The notes under the pieces: generated by a model
Database searches by the model: none
What the model saw: the letters and a program-made list of their open reading frames with translations, nothing else
What the model was told of the DNA's origin: nothing
Made by a program: the position numbers and the translations under genes
Shown here: in pieces, positions 18,493-27,233 of the stretch
How the letters are laid out: each line of letters opens with the position of its first letter
Numbering within the stretch: position 1 is the stretch's first letter
Source of the DNA: an uncultured Bacteroides sp.
GTDB lineage: Bacteria > Bacteroidota > Bacteroidia > Bacteroidales > Bacteroidaceae
DNA length: 40,329 nt
Direction: 5' to 3'
NCBI RefSeq assembly: GCF_910585845.1
Contig: NZ_CAJUHF010000032.1
Coordinates: forward strand, 1 to 40,329

Positions 18493-19476
18493 TTAAGGAA
18501 TCTTCTTCAAAATGGAGTTACAGAGCAAAACTTCAAACAACACACAGAAAAATGCAGCCAAAGCGAACCAACGATATTCTTCCTGGCGCTTACTGTACTC
18601 TTTCACGTTCAGTTTGGTTTTCTCCAATTTATCGATCTCCTTATATACTTCTTTCAACTTTGAATTGCTGGTTGCCCGGAAATAATTTCCTTCCGTAGTG
18701 GCAGCAATCTGTGTCAATGTCTTTTCATCAATTTCTACAGGCAGATTAACATATTGTACCGTATTCCCCACCGGATAAGGATAAGGAGCCATACCGTTGG
18801 TACCTACCCCAATAGTATAAACACGGATACCAAAACTTTTGGCTATCTCTGCCGCTGTCAGTGGAGAGATGTCTCCTTTGTTATTCGTACCATCTGTCAG
18901 AAGAATGATTACCTTAGATTTCGCTTTACTATCTTTCAGTCGGGTTACTGCATTGGCAATACCCATACCAACCGCTGTTCCATCTTCGATTATGCCACAT
19001 TTGATTCCTTGAAACAGATTAAGCAACACAGTGTGGTCTACCGTCAGCGGACACTGCGTAAAACTCTCTGCTGCAAACAGCGTAATACCGATATTGTCAT
19101 TTGGACGACCGTTGATAAACTCTGCCGCCACATCTTTCGCCGCTTCCAGACGATTGGGCTTCAAATCCTCTGCCAGCATACTGGTAGACACGTCAATTGC
19201 CAGCATGATATCAATACCCTCAATTTCACTGTTTTGCCAGCTATCAGTTGTTTGAGGACGTGCCAATACTACGATTATCAATGACAAAGCAATAATACGC
19301 AGCATAAAAGGTACATGCAACAGATAATTCTTATAACTCTTTGGTGTATGCGCATACACACGGGCATCCGAAATCTGAAGCGTGGCTTCACTATTCTTCC
19401 GCTTCATGATATACCATACTATATAAGGTATAAGCAACAGCAGCAAAAACAAATATTCAATATTGGCAAAAACCAT
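18493..19476 (-). CDS. batA: BatA, VWA-domain membrane protein
   Basis: A 327-residue protein with two N-terminal transmembrane helices (about 7-24 and 57-73), a VWA domain with an intact MIDAS (AIDVSTSM; D95, S97, S99, and LTDGTNNKGD) and a C-terminal helix (about 305-322). A conserved LARPQT motif links helix 2 to the domain, as in BatB (LLARPQF). It lies 42 bp before batB. BatA and BatB probably arose by duplication and act together. Confidence 0.93.
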   Translation of the reverse strand: MVFANIEYLFLLLLLIPYIVWYIMKRKNSEATLQISDARVYAHTPKSYKNYLLHVPFMLRIIALSLIIVVLARPQTTDSWQNSEIEGIDIMLAIDVSTSMLAEDLKPNRLEAAKDVAAEFINGRPNDNIGITLFAAESFTQCPLTVDHTVLLNLFQGIKCGIIEDGTAVGMGIANAVTRLKDSKAKSKVIILLTDGTNNKGDISPLTAAEIAKSFGIRVYTIGVGTNGMAPYPYPVGNTVQYVNLPVEIDEKTLTQIAATTEGNYFRATSNSKLKEVYKEIDKLEKTKLNVKEYSKRQEEYRWFALAAFFCVLFEVLLCNSILKKIP

Positions 19477-19488
19477 TGTATTTACTAT

Positions 19489-19511
19489 TTTACGATTTAC
19501 AATTTACGATT
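19489..19511. repeat. Short direct repeat upstream of batA
   Basis: TTTACGATT occurs at 19489-19497 and 19503-19511 in the 57-bp gap between the BatD-like gene and batA, the widest gap between batA and its neighbours. No promoter consensus is visible there. Confidence 0.5.
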
Positions 19512-19533
19512 GATGTTACTCCAGTTTGTATGA

Positions 19534-20613
19534 CTAAACAAAGCAACTGTACAACTGCGTTACGATATATATGAATATTGCAAGTAAAGTGAATGCCAAA
19601 ACGACAATTCCTATGCCCAACAATATCTTAGTACGCAATGAACGTTTCTCAACAATAGTGATTTCAGTAGGCTGCGGCTTCGCATTCTCTGTTTCCACTT
19701 CTTTGGTTTCATTGATGAAATCAATAGCATTAATCAGATTCGCATCATTCTCATTCATCAGCGGAGCATGCTTGGCAAACTTTACCAAGTCAGCTGTCTG
19801 AAAGAGAGTACGCAAATCGGCAATAGCCTCTTTATCTTTCATCTCAAGCAACTTCTCTATAATTTCAGAAGAAGTCATTTCCAAAGCATTAAATCCAAAA
19901 CGGCCCTTTATATAAGTGCGCAGAGTGTCTGTCAGTTCTGTATAATACTCTTTGGATTGACCTTTTTGCCATACTTTTTCGCTCTTGATGCGCTCTATCT
20001 CCTTCATTGCCTGCTGATGCGGCGGTAACTTCGGCTCTACTTTTACCTTTCGTATGATTGGTTTATTGTCGCAAATACGCATAATCAGATAGATGAGCAA
20101 CAATGCCAATGGTATGAGCAGTATGCCACAAATGATAATTCCATACCAGTCTTCCCATACAAACGGAGCTTGCATCACAGTCTTGGGTCCAAAGAATTGT
20201 TCCGGATTCTCCGGATCTAAGGGTACATTCACAGAATAGACCTTCAGCGCCAATGCTTTCGAGGGATATACCTTGTTGTCCACCATCACTTCCATTGGAG
20301 GCAGATAGTATAACGCCGAATCAAACGACGTAATCGTATATTCCTGTGTAATCAGCATCCGCTTATTATCATTGATATACTGCGTGTCTGCCTTGGCAAT
20401 GTCGAGAATCTCCACACCACGCACCAGCGTATCTTTATAGACAGGAAAAACAGCACGTTTATCCGCTTCCAGCGACACCTGAAGTTTTATCTTTGCTTGG
20501 TCACCGATATATATTTGCAAAGAATCGATGGTAGCATCCACAATCACCGACTGTGCCACGGCTTTGCCTGTCAATATGCCCAAGAGGGTTATCAGAAATA
20601 GATATCTTTTCAT
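19534..20613 (-). CDS. BatD-like membrane protein of the bat operon
   Basis: A 359-residue protein with a signal peptide (ending AVA-QS), a periplasmic beta-rich region (about 21-145) resembling the N-terminal part of BatD, a transmembrane helix at about 157-178 and a cytoplasmic helical region (about 180-320). A second hydrophobic helix closes the protein at about 330-355. It lies between the DUF58 gene and batA, with only 8 bp to the DUF58 stop. Similar genes in other Bacteroides bat operons are usually left unnamed. A role as a second adaptor of the VWA complex is inferred from position. Confidence 0.83.
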   Translation of the reverse strand: MKRYLFLITLLGILTGKAVAQSVIVDATIDSLQIYIGDQAKIKLQVSLEADKRAVFPVYKDTLVRGVEILDIAKADTQYINDNKRMLITQEYTITSFDSALYYLPPMEVMVDNKVYPSKALALKVYSVNVPLDPENPEQFFGPKTVMQAPFVWEDWYGIIICGILLIPLALLLIYLIMRICDNKPIIRKVKVEPKLPPHQQAMKEIERIKSEKVWQKGQSKEYYTELTDTLRTYIKGRFGFNALEMTSSEIIEKLLEMKDKEAIADLRTLFQTADLVKFAKHAPLMNENDANLINAIDFINETKEVETENAKPQPTEITIVEKRSLRTKILLGIGIVVLAFTLLAIFIYIVTQLYSCFV

Positions 20614-20621
20614 TTTCCCGA

Positions 20622-21491
20622 TTAATTTCGTTTCGCAAACAAATTCATCAATGCTTTGACATAGTCTTGATCGGTGCGTACCGATACATTGTCGACGTTA
20701 CTCTTGGTGAATACTTCATGCAGTTCCGCTTGCTTGTTCACCCACCAATCATGATGTGCACGGCGCACGGCACGCGACGAAGTATCAATCCATTGCTCAT
20801 GTCCAGTCTCAGCATCCCTGATTTTCATTAGTCCGATAGCCGGTAGCTCCTCCACCCTGCGGTCATATACCTGGATAGCCACCACATCATGTTTCCGGTT
20901 AGCAATAGTCAATGCATTTTTAAAGTTTCCCTGATCAATGAAATCGGATAAAAGGAAGGCTGTGCAACGACGTTTCATCACGTTCGTCAGGTATTCCAGA
21001 CCCAAATGAATATCCGTCCGTCGGCTTTCAGCTTTGAAATCAATCAACTCCCGAATGATATACAAGATATGCTTTCGTCCCTTTTTGGGTGGGATAAACT
21101 TCTCTATCCGGTCGGAAAAGAAGATAACACCGATTTTATCATTGTTCTGTATGGCCGAAAACGCCAATGTAGCGGCAATCTCCGTTACCATATCTTTCTT
21201 CATCTGCTTCACCGTACCAAATTCCAAACTACCGGAAACATCCACCAGCAACATCACAGTCAGTTCACGCTCCTCCTCAAACACCTTGACATACGGTTTA
21301 TTGAAGCGAGCGGTCACATTCCAGTCAATGTCACGTATATCGTCGCCAAACTGATATTCACGCACTTCTGAAAAGGCCATACCCCTACCCTTGAAAGCCG
21401 AATGATACTGGCCTGCAAAGATATTGTTGGACAATCCGCGTGTCTTGATTTCAATCTGACGGACTTTTTTTAACAATTCACTTGTCTCCAT
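20622..21491 (-). CDS. DUF58 / VWA-like protein of the MoxR-bat operon
   Basis: A 289-residue cytoplasmic protein with the DUF58 signature (FAGQYHSAFKGRGMAFSEVREYQFGDDIRDIDWNVTAR region; the core motif is YQFGDD-RDIDWNVTAR) at about 25-62, followed by a VWA-like fold with LLVDVSGS (about 76-83). Proteins of this family are the usual partner of MoxR ATPases and are thought to present or receive substrates during chaperone-like activation. The gene starts 125 bp after moxR, a wider gap than elsewhere in the operon but with no promoter that I can see. Confidence 0.92.
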   Translation of the reverse strand: METSELLKKVRQIEIKTRGLSNNIFAGQYHSAFKGRGMAFSEVREYQFGDDIRDIDWNVTARFNKPYVKVFEEERELTVMLLVDVSGSLEFGTVKQMKKDMVTEIAATLAFSAIQNNDKIGVIFFSDRIEKFIPPKKGRKHILYIIRELIDFKAESRRTDIHLGLEYLTNVMKRRCTAFLLSDFIDQGNFKNALTIANRKHDVVAIQVYDRRVEELPAIGLMKIRDAETGHEQWIDTSSRAVRRAHHDWWVNKQAELHEVFTKSNVDNVSVRTDQDYVKALMNLFAKRN

Positions 21492-21616
21492 TTACACAGT
21501 AGAATAATTCCGTTAATAAACACCTGCGACACCTTTGACTGATGTCAGCAAGATTCTTTAAAAACGTTGGCAACGTTTATTAATAGTTCTCCAAGACAAC
21601 TTCACAGATATTTTCA

Positions 21617-22612
21617 TCAAGGTACTTCTACCTTATTCAATATCTTACTGATAATTTCGTCAGAAGTCAGGTTACTGGCTTCAGCTTCATACGTCAGACC
21701 TATACGGTGACGCAAGACATCATGAGCCACAGCACGCACATCTTCAGGGATAACATACCCACGACGCTTGATGAAAGCATACGTACGGGCTGCCAAAGCC
21801 AGATTGATAGATGCACGAGGAGAACCGCCAAAGCCAATCATATCTTTCAACTCTTTCAAATCGTATTTTTCCGGATAGCGGGTAGCAAACACAATATCTA
21901 CGATATAGCGCTCGATTTTTTCATCCAGATAAACCTGACGGACAACCTTACGGGCTTCTATTATCTCTTCCGCTTTCAGAATTGGTTTCACATTGAACTT
22001 CTCCCCGTTAATATTCTGACGAATAATCAGTTTTTCTTCTTCCAGTTTCGGGTAGTCAATGATCACTTTCAGCATGAAACGGTCTACTTGAGCTTCGGGT
22101 AACGGATAAGTACCTTCTTGTTCAATGGGGTTTTGCGTGGCGAGCACAAGGAAAGGCTCAGGCAAGTGGAATGTTTGCTTGCCAATAGTCACTTGGCGCT
22201 CTTGCATGGCTTCCAGCAAAGCACTCTGCACTTTGGCTGGAGCACGGTTTATTTCATCTGCCAAAACAAAGTTCGCAAAAACGGGACCTTTCTTTACCTG
22301 AAAAGTCTCATCTTTCTGACTATAAACCATTGTACCGATCACGTCGGCAGGCAATAAATCGGGCGTAAACTGTACACGGCTATATTGTGCATCGATCAAC
22401 GAAGACAATGTCTTAATCGCCAATGTCTTAGCCAAGCCAGGCACACCTTCCAGCAATACATGCCCGTCGGACAACAAACCAATTAACAAAGACTCTACCA
22501 AATGTTTCTGTCCAACGATTATTTGATCCATACCAGTAACAAGGTTGGTAACGAAAGAACTTTGTCTTTCAATCCGCTCATTTAGTTCACGGATATCAAT
22601 TGTTTCAGCCAT
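21617..22612 (-). CDS. MoxR-family AAA+ ATPase
   Basis: A 331-residue MoxR ATPase, first gene of the bat operon. The Walker A motif is GVPGLAKT (56-63), Walker B is VLADEINRAP, followed by the MoxR insert motif LLEAMQERQVTIG, sensor 1 in LVLATQNPIEQEGTYPLPEA and a C-terminal lid with GGSPRA. MoxR proteins act as chaperones that mature or activate VWA-domain partners. The downstream DUF58, BatA and BatB products are the obvious clients. All ATPase motifs are intact. Confidence 0.95.
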   Translation of the reverse strand: MAETIDIRELNERIERQSSFVTNLVTGMDQIIVGQKHLVESLLIGLLSDGHVLLEGVPGLAKTLAIKTLSSLIDAQYSRVQFTPDLLPADVIGTMVYSQKDETFQVKKGPVFANFVLADEINRAPAKVQSALLEAMQERQVTIGKQTFHLPEPFLVLATQNPIEQEGTYPLPEAQVDRFMLKVIIDYPKLEEEKLIIRQNINGEKFNVKPILKAEEIIEARKVVRQVYLDEKIERYIVDIVFATRYPEKYDLKELKDMIGFGGSPRASINLALAARTYAFIKRRGYVIPEDVRAVAHDVLRHRIGLTYEAEASNLTSDEIISKILNKVEVP

Positions 22613-22652
22613 AAATATTCGTATTTTTATTGTTTATATTTCATTGGATATG

Positions 22653-22667
22653 CCAGTATTCTACTGG
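22653..22667 (-). promoter_or_regulatory. Small hairpin in the moxR leader
   Basis: CCAGTA-GAA-TACTGG (minus strand) forms a 6-bp stem between the promoter and the moxR ATG. It may influence mRNA stability or bind a regulator; evidence is structural only. Confidence 0.35.
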
Positions 22668-22684
22668 TAATTATTTTTTCGCTC

Positions 22685-22716
22685 CAAAAGTACAGGAATA
22701 AATTAACCATACCAAC
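22685..22716 (-). promoter_or_regulatory. Promoter of the moxR-bat operon
   Basis: Minus strand: GTTG (22716-22713), a 20-bp spacer and TACTTTTG (22692-22685). The -7 box is perfect and the -33 has one mismatch. The leader would be about 65 bases and contains the small hairpin. Confidence 0.65.
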
Positions 22717-22873
22717 TAATTTTTATTAAAAAACAATTAGATTAAACTACTTTCATAGAGTTTAGTAGTTAACAATAGTTTCTATGAGTTTTTTTAATTG
22801 TATTGCCGAGGATAAACAACAGTCTGCTCCTACCCTCAACATTACGCCACTTACAAGAACAGGATATTTCTTT

Positions 22874-24070
22874 CTATTTCTTCACAAGCTCAGGTATCTT
22901 GACAACAGTCCCGTAAGGCACGTGATCCGGATTTTTGATAATATTGGAATTGTACTTCACAATATATGGCCAGAAAGCCTTGCTTCCATAAAAGCGGAGT
23001 GCGACTTTTGTCAAGGTTTCCCCTTCTTTTATCGTATAAGTAGCTTTGGTTCCCACTATCTTATAATTTACGGAATCCGACTCAGAAGGAATTGCTACAG
23101 TTTTCTTTTTTACTTCCTTATGCATTACAGGAGCCTCTTTTTTCGCAATAGATTCGGTCGATACAGTTGCAATCGTTTTTGATTCAATCATCGGTTCCGC
23201 AGTTGCAACTTTCGGAATAACCGTTTCTGATAGAGTATCTGTTTTTGCCACCCTTGCTGTATCTTTCTGTACAAGGCTGTCTGTCGAATCAACAGTAGTA
23301 TCCATTTCTGTAATCCTGTCACTGACAAATGATACATTCTCATTCAGAATATCAGGATAATACATGAAAATCACAGAGCCTGCACACAGTGCAATCACCA
23401 CTATCACGATGCCCATAAAAATCTTGATAGTAGAAGCACCTTCTGCATCCGAATGGGAGTTCCGTGTGTCAGACAGAAGCTCTTCGCTCTTTTTTGCAGG
23501 TTCTGACGACATCTCTATAATAGGCTCAACGGACTGAGAAATGGTTTCCACAACCGTAGGCTCTGCTTCTACCGGAGAAGATTTCGACACGACATCCACG
23601 GGTTCATCTGTCACCGTTATTTCTTCCGTACATTTTTTCGCCGCAGTTTCCCCCACTCCAGTTTCGGGAGCTATATCCCCTATCAATTCTTCCATTACGG
23701 CATCCTCTTCTGACAGACTTTCTACCTGCGTATCTTCCAGCACAGTACTATCATTCAGAACCACAGTCTCAAAAAAAGAAAAAGGTTTGTTTATCAAATC
23801 TTTCAGTACAGGTTCCGGTGTAAACGAGACTTTGGTGTGCCCTTGTATCCGGAATCGTTCTCCAGTATTTATGTTCACACTTTCACGGCTCTCGACATTG
23901 ATCAGTTTGAATGTCCCAAAACCTTTAATCTTCACATACTTGTCCGCCTCCAGCGCCTCTTCAATCAACTGAAAGAACTCTTTCACAAAGCTTTCAGCAT
24001 CTTGTCTGTCCATGTCATGCTTTTCGGCAAGTAGCCTTACCAGATTCTGTATGTTCAGTCTTTCATTCAT
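22874..24070 (-). CDS. HU-transmembrane-LysM fusion protein
   Basis: A 398-residue fusion. Residues 1-92 are an HU/IHF-type DNA-binding domain (IKGFGTFKL at 48-56, arm region NTGERFRIQ at 68-76). Residues 93-212 form an acidic, low-complexity linker. A single transmembrane helix spans about 215-238 (IFMGIVIVVIALCAGSVIF). A Thr/Ser/Lys-rich stalk follows (about 240-340), and a LysM domain closes the protein (about 343-395: YTIKEGETLTKVALRFYG ... VPYGTVVKIPEL). No signal peptide is present, so the HU domain should be cytoplasmic and the LysM domain periplasmic, where LysM binds peptidoglycan GlcNAc. Known relatives in Bacteroides are annotated only by domain. The gene lies 34 bp after a normal HU gene. 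A DNA-to-wall tether is my inference. Confidence 0.9.
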   Translation of the reverse strand: MNERLNIQNLVRLLAEKHDMDRQDAESFVKEFFQLIEEALEADKYVKIKGFGTFKLINVESRESVNINTGERFRIQGHTKVSFTPEPVLKDLINKPFSFFETVVLNDSTVLEDTQVESLSEEDAVMEELIGDIAPETGVGETAAKKCTEEITVTDEPVDVVSKSSPVEAEPTVVETISQSVEPIIEMSSEPAKKSEELLSDTRNSHSDAEGASTIKIFMGIVIVVIALCAGSVIFMYYPDILNENVSFVSDRITEMDTTVDSTDSLVQKDTARVAKTDTLSETVIPKVATAEPMIESKTIATVSTESIAKKEAPVMHKEVKKKTVAIPSESDSVNYKIVGTKATYTIKEGETLTKVALRFYGSKAFWPYIVKYNSNIIKNPDHVPYGTVVKIPELVKK

Positions 24071-24104
24071 TATTATAGGAAGATATTTGAAGTGGTACGG
24101 GCGA

Positions 24105-24377
24105 TTACTTAAACTTATCCTTCAATACGTTGCTGGGCTTATAAGCTAGAACTAACTTAGGGGGAATCAGCATACGCAACTTGGTCACAGGATTAATCGT
24201 AATGCGCTCGATTTTCTTCCTTACTTCAAAAGTCCCAAAACCTTGCACTGTAATCGTATTGCCCTCTTGTAGTTGCTGGGTCATATCCGACAGCAAAGAG
24301 GCCATCAATTCGGAAGTATCTCTTATAGTATACCCCAATCTTTGCGATAATTCTGAAGTAAACTCTTTATTATTCAA
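24105..24377 (-). CDS. HU-family DNA-binding protein
   Basis: A 90-residue protein of normal HU length: helical dimerisation half (1-40), conserved VQGFGTFEV (44-52), a basic arm with ERITINPVTKLRMLIPPKL and the C-terminal YKPSNVLKDKFK. It bends and compacts DNA without strong sequence preference. It is 34 bp upstream of the HU-TM-LysM gene, so the two are probably co-transcribed and could form mixed dimers. Both differ enough to be separate paralogues rather than a recent duplication. Confidence 0.93.
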   Translation of the reverse strand: MNNKEFTSELSQRLGYTIRDTSELMASLLSDMTQQLQEGNTITVQGFGTFEVRKKIERITINPVTKLRMLIPPKLVLAYKPSNVLKDKFK

Positions 24378-24454
24378 AATTAAGATGACTTTATGAAATT
24401 CGGTACTATATTAGCAAAATCTCCTGATACGGGCAATTTTCCTGAGAAAGATTC

Positions 24455-25753
24455 TTAAATGACCCGTCCAAAAAGGTCGAAATCATCGGAATTTACAATC
24501 TCCACCTGGTAAAAATTGCCTATATGCAATATCTGTCCATCACGTTCTATCAAGACTTCCGGATCTACCTCCGGAGAATCGAATTCGGTGCGGCCGATGT
24601 AATACTCGCCTTCGACACGATCTATTATCACCTTCATGCACTGCCCTACTTTTGCTGCGCTCAATTCTGCGGAAATCCCTTGCTGTATGGACATCAGCTC
24701 ATCCAGACGTGCCTGTTTTACCTCCTGAGGAATCTCGTCCTCATAATGTGCAGCCGCATAAGTGCCTTCCTCTTCCGAATAGGCAAAAGCCCCCATTCTA
24801 TCGAAACGGACCTTGCGAACAAACTCCTTCAACTCTTCAAAATCCGCTTCCGTCTCCCCCGGATGCCCTACCATCAAGGTGGTACGCAGATGGATGCCCG
24901 GCACCTCTTTGCGAAACTGCTCCAGCAGGCGATAAGTATCTTCTTTGGTCACATGGCGACGCATCTTCTCCAACATTGAATCACTGATATGCTGAAGGGC
25001 AATATCCATATATTTGCATACATTGGGGCGCTCACACATCACTCTGAACAGATCTGTCGGGAAATGCGCCGGATAAGCATAATGCAGACGAATCCACTCC
25101 ACTCCGGGAACTTCCGAGATACGCTCTATCAACTCCGGAAGCTTTTGCTTGCCATACAAGTCCACACCGTAATAGGTCAGTTCCTGAGCGATAACCTGAA
25201 ACTCCTTGACGCCTTTGGCAACCAGATAACGTACTTCATCTACGATCTCTTCCATTGGTCGGGAGACATGCTTTCCTGTGATAATAGGAATGGCACAATA
25301 CGAGCATTTCCGATCACAGCCTTCCGATATCTTCAGATAGGCATAGTGTCTGGGCGTGGTCAGCGTACGCTCAATGCGATATTCTTCATGATAAGCCTTG
25401 CCAAGGTCCTGTAACAATTCCGTCCAGTTGAACTTACCGTAGAATTTATCGACCTGAGGAATTTCAATCTCCAGTTCTTTTAAATAACGTTCGGAAAGAC
25501 ACCCCATTACGTACAATTTTTCTAACTTCCCCTCTTCCTTGGCTTGGGCAAATTCCAAGATCAGATTGACAGATTCTTCCTTGGCGTCACCGATGAAACC
25601 GCAAGTATTGATTACTGCGATCTCTCCTTTCGGATGTTCCGAATCATGAGTCACACAATATCCCGCCTCTTCAAGTTGACGCATCAGATGTTCCGAATCC
25701 ACCAAGTTCTTAGAGCACCCTAAAGTGATGATATCAATGGTCTTTCGTTTCAT
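24455..25753 (-). CDS. rimO: Ribosomal protein S12 methylthiotransferase RimO
   Basis: A 432-residue radical-SAM enzyme that adds a methylthio group to the conserved aspartate of ribosomal protein S12. The N-terminal MTTase domain carries the three Fe-S cysteines (C13 in LGCSKN, C51 in NTCGF, C85 in MGCLSER). The radical-SAM CxxxCxxC is SEGCDRKCSYCAIP (C146, C150, C153), and a TRAM domain lies at about 365-432. HYAYLKISEGCD and the GHPGET motif favour RimO over MiaB. The ATG overlaps the ftsY stop codon as ATGA, so translation is coupled to ftsY. Confidence 0.97.
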   Translation of the reverse strand: MKRKTIDIITLGCSKNLVDSEHLMRQLEEAGYCVTHDSEHPKGEIAVINTCGFIGDAKEESVNLILEFAQAKEEGKLEKLYVMGCLSERYLKELEIEIPQVDKFYGKFNWTELLQDLGKAYHEEYRIERTLTTPRHYAYLKISEGCDRKCSYCAIPIITGKHVSRPMEEIVDEVRYLVAKGVKEFQVIAQELTYYGVDLYGKQKLPELIERISEVPGVEWIRLHYAYPAHFPTDLFRVMCERPNVCKYMDIALQHISDSMLEKMRRHVTKEDTYRLLEQFRKEVPGIHLRTTLMVGHPGETEADFEELKEFVRKVRFDRMGAFAYSEEEGTYAAAHYEDEIPQEVKQARLDELMSIQQGISAELSAAKVGQCMKVIIDRVEGEYYIGRTEFDSPEVDPEVLIERDGQILHIGNFYQVEIVNSDDFDLFGRVI

Positions 25754-26709
25754 GCATTCCCCCCAAACAACGAATCCACAAATTCTTTTTTGCGGAAAAC
25801 CTGCAAATCTTCTATTCCTTCACCCAATCCGATGTATTTCACGGGAATCTTGAACTGATCAGAGATTCCGATCACCACACCTCCTTTGGCAGTGCCATCC
25901 AATTTCGTTATGGCCATTGCGGTCACCTCGGTAGCCAGTGTAAACTGTTTGGCCTGTTCGAAGGCATTTTGTCCAGTGGAACCGTCCAAAACCAACAACA
26001 CTTCATCCGGTGCATCTGGCACCACTTTCTTCATTACGTTCTTAATCTTGGTCAATTCATTCATCAGCCCCACCTTGTTATGAAGACGTCCGGCGGTATC
26101 TATTATCACCACATCTGCATTGTTGGCAACAGCTGAGCTCAAGGTATCATACGCCACAGAAGCCGGATCAGCCCCCATTTTCTGCTTGATGACAGGCACT
26201 CCTACCCGTTCGCCCCAGATATCCAGTTGCTCGACTGCCGCAGCGCGGAAAGTATCTGCCGCTCCCAGATAGACGCTTTTGCCTGCTTTCTTAAACTGGT
26301 AGGCAAGTTTCCCGATAGTGGTCGTTTTTCCCACACCATTCACGCCTACCACCATGATTACGTATGGCTTCTTCTCAATCGGTGCTTCGAAATCAGCCAC
26401 GTCGCCAGAATTGTTTTCTGTCAGCAAGGCTGCGATTTCATCGCGCAAAATCACATTCAACTCTTGCGCGTTCATATACTTTTCATCTGCGGCACGTTTC
26501 TCTATACGCTCAATGATATTCAGCGTAGTCTCCACACCTACATCCGAAGTAATCAACACTTCTTCCAGATTATCAAGCACTTCGTCGTCCACTTTCGACT
26601 TCCCGGCCACGGCACGGGCAATCTTGCTGAACACGCTTTCTTTCGTCTTAGATAATCCCTTATCCAACGTTTCTTTCTTTTCCTTTGAGAAAAAACTAAA
26701 AAATCCCAT
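25750..26709 (-). CDS. ftsY: Signal recognition particle receptor FtsY
   Basis: A 319-residue SRP GTPase receptor that docks Ffh-ribosome complexes at the inner membrane. After a short N-terminal amphipathic start (MGFFSFFSKEKKE) comes the four-helix N domain, then the G domain with P-loop GVNGVGKTT (122-130), DTAGR (204-208) and TKLDGTAKGG (from 268). The acidic A domain of E. coli FtsY is absent, as in many bacteria. It heads the ftsY-rimO unit, with a -7 box at 26745-26752. Confidence 0.97.
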   Translation of the reverse strand: MGFFSFFSKEKKETLDKGLSKTKESVFSKIARAVAGKSKVDDEVLDNLEEVLITSDVGVETTLNIIERIEKRAADEKYMNAQELNVILRDEIAALLTENNSGDVADFEAPIEKKPYVIMVVGVNGVGKTTTIGKLAYQFKKAGKSVYLGAADTFRAAAVEQLDIWGERVGVPVIKQKMGADPASVAYDTLSSAVANNADVVIIDTAGRLHNKVGLMNELTKIKNVMKKVVPDAPDEVLLVLDGSTGQNAFEQAKQFTLATEVTAMAITKLDGTAKGGVVIGISDQFKIPVKYIGLGEGIEDLQVFRKKEFVDSLFGGNA

Positions 26710-26744
26710 ATCCTATTCTATTTGTTTATGCAATCAATATTCTA

Positions 26745-26752
26745 CAAAGATA
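26745..26752 (-). promoter_or_regulatory. -7 element of the ftsY-rimO promoter
   Basis: TATCTTTG on the minus strand matches TAnnTTTG exactly, about 36 bp before the ftsY ATG. No clear TTTG is present at -33. Confidence 0.5.
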
Positions 26753-26784
26753 TAACAAAGTAATGAAAGTAAAGGAATAAAGTA

Positions 26785-26822
26785 TAAAAAAAATCCCCTT
26801 ATCGGATTACGATAAAGGGATT
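26785..26822 (-). terminator. Terminator of rpmB-rpmG-DUF4295
   Basis: On the minus strand AATCCC-TTTATCG pairs with CGATAA-GGGGATT around a TAATC loop and is followed by a run of T. It lies 30 bp after the DUF4295 stop and upstream of ftsY. Confidence 0.88.
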
Positions 26823-26852
26823 TTATTATTAAATGCCTTTCGGCGTACAGTC

Positions 26853-27011
26853 TTATTTCTTGAAAAAGTCTTGTACCTTTTCATTCAGAACCATTTGCTC
26901 ATCAAAAACGTAAGCACCAGTTTTCGGAGACTTAACCATTTTGATAACCTTTGTATAAGCACGACCTTCTTTAGAACCTTCGTGCAAACTTGCTACAGTT
27001 TTCTTTGCCAT
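26853..27011 (-). CDS. DUF4295 small basic protein
   Basis: A 52-residue Lys-rich protein that begins MAKKTVASLHEGSKEGRAY and ends EKVQDFFKK. It matches the short Bacteroidota family DUF4295, which is typically encoded directly after L28 and L33. The gap to rpmG is 12 bp and a terminator follows, so it is the last gene of the ribosomal operon. High Lys content and location suggest a ribosome-associated protein; this is inference. Confidence 0.9.
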   Translation of the reverse strand: MAKKTVASLHEGSKEGRAYTKVIKMVKSPKTGAYVFDEQMVLNEKVQDFFKK

Positions 27012-27023
27012 GTGTTATACTTA

Positions 27024-27212
27024 TTATTTAATTTCTTTATGCACTGTTACTCTCTTCAAAATCGGATTGTACTTCTTCAGTTCCAATCTTTCAGTTGTGT
27101 TCTTTCTGTTCTTCGTAGTGATATAACGAGAAGTTCCCGGCATACCGCTATCTTTATGTTCTGTACATTCCAGAATCACCTGTACTCTGTTACCTTTTGC
27201 TTTCTTTGCCAT
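27024..27212 (-). CDS. rpmG: 50S ribosomal protein L33
   Basis: A 62-residue bL33: MAKKAKGNRVQVILECTEHK, then GTSRYITTKNRKNTTERLELKKYNP and the C-terminal KRVTVHKEIK. Only one cysteine of the zinc-ribbon pattern is present (ECTEH) and no CxxC pair, so this is the zinc-free form. It sits between rpmB (21-bp gap) and the DUF4295 gene. Confidence 0.97.
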   Translation of the reverse strand: MAKKAKGNRVQVILECTEHKDSGMPGTSRYITTKNRKNTTERLELKKYNPILKRVTVHKEIK

Positions 27213-27233
27213 AATCAGTATTCTCCTCTACTT

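Noticed and set aside
22750..22790. TCATAGA...TCTATGA hairpin followed by T-run on the plus strand as a terminator
   Set aside because: No plus-strand gene ends there, the loop is 21 bases, and on the minus strand, where the HU-LysM gene ends, there is no T-run.
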